Assembly: GCF_046506625.1 (NCBI RefSeq)
Contig: NZ_JBKFFP010000005.1
Span: forward strand, 186,001 to 250,000
From: Zhengella sedimenti
GTDB taxonomy: Bacteria > Pseudomonadota > Alphaproteobacteria > Rhizobiales > Rhizobiaceae
DNA length: 64,000 bases
Reading direction: 5' to 3'
A program made the translations under genes and the position numbers. This document shows positions 61,706 to 64,000 of the stretch, piece after piece (position 1 is the stretch's first letter; each line of letters begins with the position of its first letter). The notes beneath the pieces are model-generated. The model was not told where the DNA came from. It saw nothing but the letters and a program-made list of their open reading frames with translations, and searched no databases.

Positions 61706-62755
61706 ATGAAACCTCGTTTCCTGAATACCCTCGCCGCTGCCGCGCTGCTGGGCGCGACGGCGCTGACCGCGGCAACCGGCGCCATGGCGCAGGAAGTGAC
61801 GCTGAAGCTCCACCAGTTCCTGCCCGCCCAGGCCAATGTGCCCAAGCTCATCCTGGATGAGTGGATCGCCCGCGTCGAGAAGGATGCCGGCGGCAAGCTG
61901 GAGATCGAGCACTATCCGGCCATGCAGCTTGGCGGCAAGCCGCCGGAACTGATGGACCAGGTCATGGATGGCGTCGTTGACCTTGCCTGGACGGTCAATG
62001 GCTTCACGCCGGGCCGCTTCCCGCGTTCGGAAGTCTTCGAACTGCCCTTCATGATGACCAATGCCGAGGCGGTCTCGAAAGCCTACTGGGATCTCTTCGA
62101 GAAAGAGATGAAGGACACCGACTTCAAGGATGTCCACGTCATCGGCACTTGGGTGCACGGCCCCGGCGTCATGCACACCAACAAGCCGGTCGCCACCATG
62201 GACGACCTGAACGGAATGAAGTTCCGCGCGCCGAGCCGCGTGGCGACCCAGCTTCTCGAACAGCTTGGCGCCACGGCCATCGGCATGCCGGTGACGGCCA
62301 TTCCCGAATCCCTGTCCAAGGGCGTGATCGACGGTGCGGTCATCCCGTGGGAGGTCACGGCCTCGCTGAAGGTCCCGGAACTGGTGAAGAACCACACCGA
62401 GTTCGCCGACGGCTATGCCTTCTACACGGTCACCTTCACGCTTTCGATGAACAAGGCGAAGTATGAGAGCCTGCCGGAGGACATCCGCAAGGCCATCGAC
62501 GCCAATTCCGGACGTGAATTCTCCGCCTTCGCCGGCAAGACCATGGCGGGCGCCGATGGTCCGTCGCGCGAACTGGCGGTCAAGGCCGGCAACAACATCA
62601 TCACCATTTCCGCCGAGGACAGCGAGAAATGGAAGGCTGCCGCGCAGCCGGTCTATGACAAGTGGGCCGCCGACATGGATGCGCGCGGCATTGACGGCAA
62701 GGCCTTCATCGCCGAGGCAGAGGCGCTGATCGGGAAATACACGGAAGAAAAGTGA
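61706..62755 (+). CDS. TRAP transporter solute-binding protein DctP (copy 2)
   Basis: A 349-residue paralogue of the preceding gene, equal in length and closely similar throughout: LKLHQFLPAQANVPK, MQLGGKPPELMDQVMDGVVD, WVHGPGVMHTNKPV, IPESLSKGVIDGAVIPWEV. A signal peptide ends near AMA-QE (residue 29). Differences cluster in the ligand region: MKFRAPSRVATQLLEQLGAT against MKIRGASRTVNMLLEELGAT, so the two receptors may prefer different substrates. GGGGAGGA precedes the ATG. A second stem-loop separates it from dctQ. Confidence 0.92.
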   Translation: MKPRFLNTLAAAALLGATALTAATGAMAQEVTLKLHQFLPAQANVPKLILDEWIARVEKDAGGKLEIEHYPAMQLGGKPPELMDQVMDGVVDLAWTVNGFTPGRFPRSEVFELPFMMTNAEAVSKAYWDLFEKEMKDTDFKDVHVIGTWVHGPGVMHTNKPVATMDDLNGMKFRAPSRVATQLLEQLGATAIGMPVTAIPESLSKGVIDGAVIPWEVTASLKVPELVKNHTEFADGYAFYTVTFTLSMNKAKYESLPEDIRKAIDANSGREFSAFAGKTMAGADGPSRELAVKAGNNIITISAEDSEKWKAAAQPVYDKWAADMDARGIDGKAFIAEAEALIGKYTEEK

Positions 62756-62762
62756 CGTCCGG

Positions 62763-62808
62763 GGCCGCCTGCTATGCAAAAAGTCAATGGCAGGCGGCCG
62801 CTTTCAAT
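62763..62808 (+). terminator. Stem-loop between the second dctP and dctQ
   Basis: GGCCGCCTGC (62763-62772) pairs perfectly with GCAGGCGGCC (62790-62799) over a 17-base loop, followed by GCTTTC. Such a structure after a binding-protein gene commonly lets the receptor be made in excess over the membrane subunits. Confidence 0.6.
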
Positions 62809-62900
62809 TGGCGGGAACGGGGCACATGCAGCATGTCTCGCCCGCAATTCGGCTTCAGGCGCGGGGACTGCGCCACTGGCCAGGGTCAAGGGGAGGCACA

Positions 62901-63428
62901 ATGATGGCGCGCGCCATTGAATGGCTGGCTCGCATGCTGGCGCTCCTGGGCGGCCTCGTGCTGGTCGCTCTCACGATCATCACCTGCATTTCCATCGCGG
63001 GACGAGCGCTGATCTCGTTCGGGCTCGGCCCCGTGCCGGGCGATTTCGAACTTGTCGAGGCCGGCGTCGCCTTCGCGATCTTCGCCTTCCTGCCATGGTG
63101 CCAGCTCAACCGCGGCCATGCCACCGTGGATCTCTTCACCAGTTTCCTGTCGGAGCGGACCAACCGCTGGATCGACCTGGTCTCCGAGATCGTCATGGGC
63201 GTCATCATTGTCATCCTCACCTGGAAGCTGAAGGACGGCATGTTCGACAAGATGCGCTATCATGAAACGACATTCATCCTGCAGTTCCCGGTCTGGTGGG
63301 CCTATGCGGCCAGCCTTGTCGCGGCGGTGGTCGCCTGCATCATCGCTGTGTGGATGGTGTATGTCCGCGTGAATGAAGTGAGAACCGGCAAGTCCGATTT
63401 CGGTCCCGGCCTGGGAGTGCACCATTGA
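62901..63428 (+). CDS. dctQ: TRAP transporter small permease DctQ
   Basis: A 175-residue inner-membrane protein with four helices (about 10-33, 48-66, 88-107 and 130-152). DctQ features: AIEWLARMLALLGGLVLVAL at the start and FELVEAGVAFAIFAFLPWCQLNRGHATVDLF in the middle, split over residues 48-80. The ATG at 62901 follows GGGGAGG. It forms the membrane complex with DctM, whose TTG start overlaps its stop by four bases (TTGA). Confidence 0.93.
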   Translation: MMARAIEWLARMLALLGGLVLVALTIITCISIAGRALISFGLGPVPGDFELVEAGVAFAIFAFLPWCQLNRGHATVDLFTSFLSERTNRWIDLVSEIVMGVIIVILTWKLKDGMFDKMRYHETTFILQFPVWWAYAASLVAAVVACIIAVWMVYVRVNEVRTGKSDFGPGLGVHH

Positions 63429-64000
63429 CCAATCTCGAAATCGGTATCTGGTCCTTTCCGGTCCTGCTCCTGCTCATTTTCCTGCGCCTGCCGATCGGCC
63501 TTTCCATGCTGGTCGTCGGCATGGCCGGTTCGTGGATGGTGAGCGGCTTCAACTGGCTGCCGATCATGGCGAAGCTGAAGAACGAGACCTTCTCGACCTT
63601 CTCCAGCTATTCGCTGTCCATCGTGCCGCTGTTCTTCCTGATGGGCCAGTTCGCCACGCTGGGCGGCATGTCCCAGGCCCTTTTCAAGGCGGCGGAAACC
63701 TGGATGGGCCACCGCAAGGGCGGCGTCGCCATGGCCGCCGTCGGCGCCTGCGCCGGCTTCGGCGCCATTTGCGGCTCGTCGCTGGCCACGGCCGCGACCA
63801 TGAGCCAGGTCGCCCTGCCGGAACTGCGCCGCTACGGCTATTCCGGTGCTCTGGCCACCGGCACGCTGGCCGCGGGCGGCACGCTCGGCATTCTCATCCC
63901 GCCCTCCGTCGTGCTCGTGATCTATGCCATCCTGACCGAGCAGAACATCGCCAAGCTCTTTGTCGCGGCCTTCGTGCCCGGCATCCTGGCCGCCATCGGC
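63425..64000 (+). CDS. dctM: TRAP transporter large permease DctM (3' end outside window)
   Basis: The first 192 residues of DctM are visible. It starts at a TTG that overlaps the dctQ stop and begins TNLEIGIWSFPVLLLLIFLRLPIGLSMLVVG, split over the first helix. Further DctM signatures are SSYSLSIVPLFFLMGQFA, GACAGFGAICGSSLATAATM and GTLAAGGTLGILIPPSVVLV. It is the large, sodium-driven transport subunit (normally about 430 residues, 11-12 helices). The reading frame is intact to the window edge. Confidence 0.94.
   Translation, partial: MTNLEIGIWSFPVLLLLIFLRLPIGLSMLVVGMAGSWMVSGFNWLPIMAKLKNETFSTFSSYSLSIVPLFFLMGQFATLGGMSQALFKAAETWMGHRKGGVAMAAVGACAGFGAICGSSLATAATMSQVALPELRRYGYSGALATGTLAAGGTLGILIPPSVVLVIYAILTEQNIAKLFVAAFVPGILAAIG

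Overview
The window is a gene-dense stretch of high-GC bacterial chromosome (about 62 protein genes, short intergenic gaps, many 4-base stop/start overlaps). The gene content points to an alphaproteobacterium of the order Hyphomicrobiales (Rhizobiales): a class III (plant-type) glutamate-cysteine ligase, BA14K-family secreted proteins, DUF2093 and DUF4170 proteins, an HWE-like sensor kinase, a short HisG with a separate HisZ, and a waaA-lpxK lipid A cluster following an acyltransferase-like gene. I see no rRNA, tRNA, insertion sequence, prophage or CRISPR array; almost all of this is core chromosome.

Layout. 1-6.2 kb: a partial LysR regulator, a DUF1127 protein, a DUF937 protein, gshA and rsmE (glutathione synthesis and 16S rRNA methylation), a conserved CxxC orphan and a LysE-type exporter. 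6.3-16.7 kb: a hydroxy-acid oxidation module made of lutA-lutB-lutC with a GntR/FCD regulator on the minus strand and glcD-glcE-glcF on the plus strand, with a DUF3422 membrane protein and a LysR regulator between them. Both transcription units carry nearly the same 27-bp pseudo-palindrome upstream, which suggests one shared GntR regulon. 16.7-20.9 kb: sensor kinase, L,D-transpeptidase, tag, and two tandem BA14K proteins. 21-24.3 kb: hisS-hisZ-hisG. 24.5-28 kb: small membrane proteins, DoxX, fumC and two DUF805 proteins. 28.2-30.4 kb: groES-groEL with a CIRCE element and a recognisable promoter. 30.5-33.8 kb: a TadG-like von Willebrand A protein and a degenerate EAL-domain protein.

33.9-47.9 kb: a HAD phosphatase, ribF coupled to two short-chain dehydrogenases, ileS, a lipoprotein, tadA, a pseudouridine synthase with a very long basic tail, rsmD, a pair of M16 peptidases (one with, one without the zinc motif) and a patatin. 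47.9-55.5 kb: a KefB-type cation:proton antiporter running divergently from pmbA/tldE, cysQ, DUF4170, a DUF374 acyltransferase, waaA and lpxK, i.e. an envelope/lipid A operon. 55.5-59.6 kb (minus): mutL with DUF2093, and a marR-TDT channel-truncated hemoglobin operon. 59.8-64 kb: an Lrp/AsnC regulator and a TRAP transporter with two tandem, closely similar solute-binding proteins, each followed by a strong stem-loop, then dctQ and a dctM cut by the window end.

Most promising for follow-up are the shared operator of the lut and glc operons, the marR-TDT-hemoglobin operon with its AT-rich inverted repeat, the duplicated TRAP receptors with intergenic stem-loops, the catalytically dead EAL protein and the uncharacterised CxxC protein next to the LysE exporter. 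I did not find a clear-cut new defence or mobile system.
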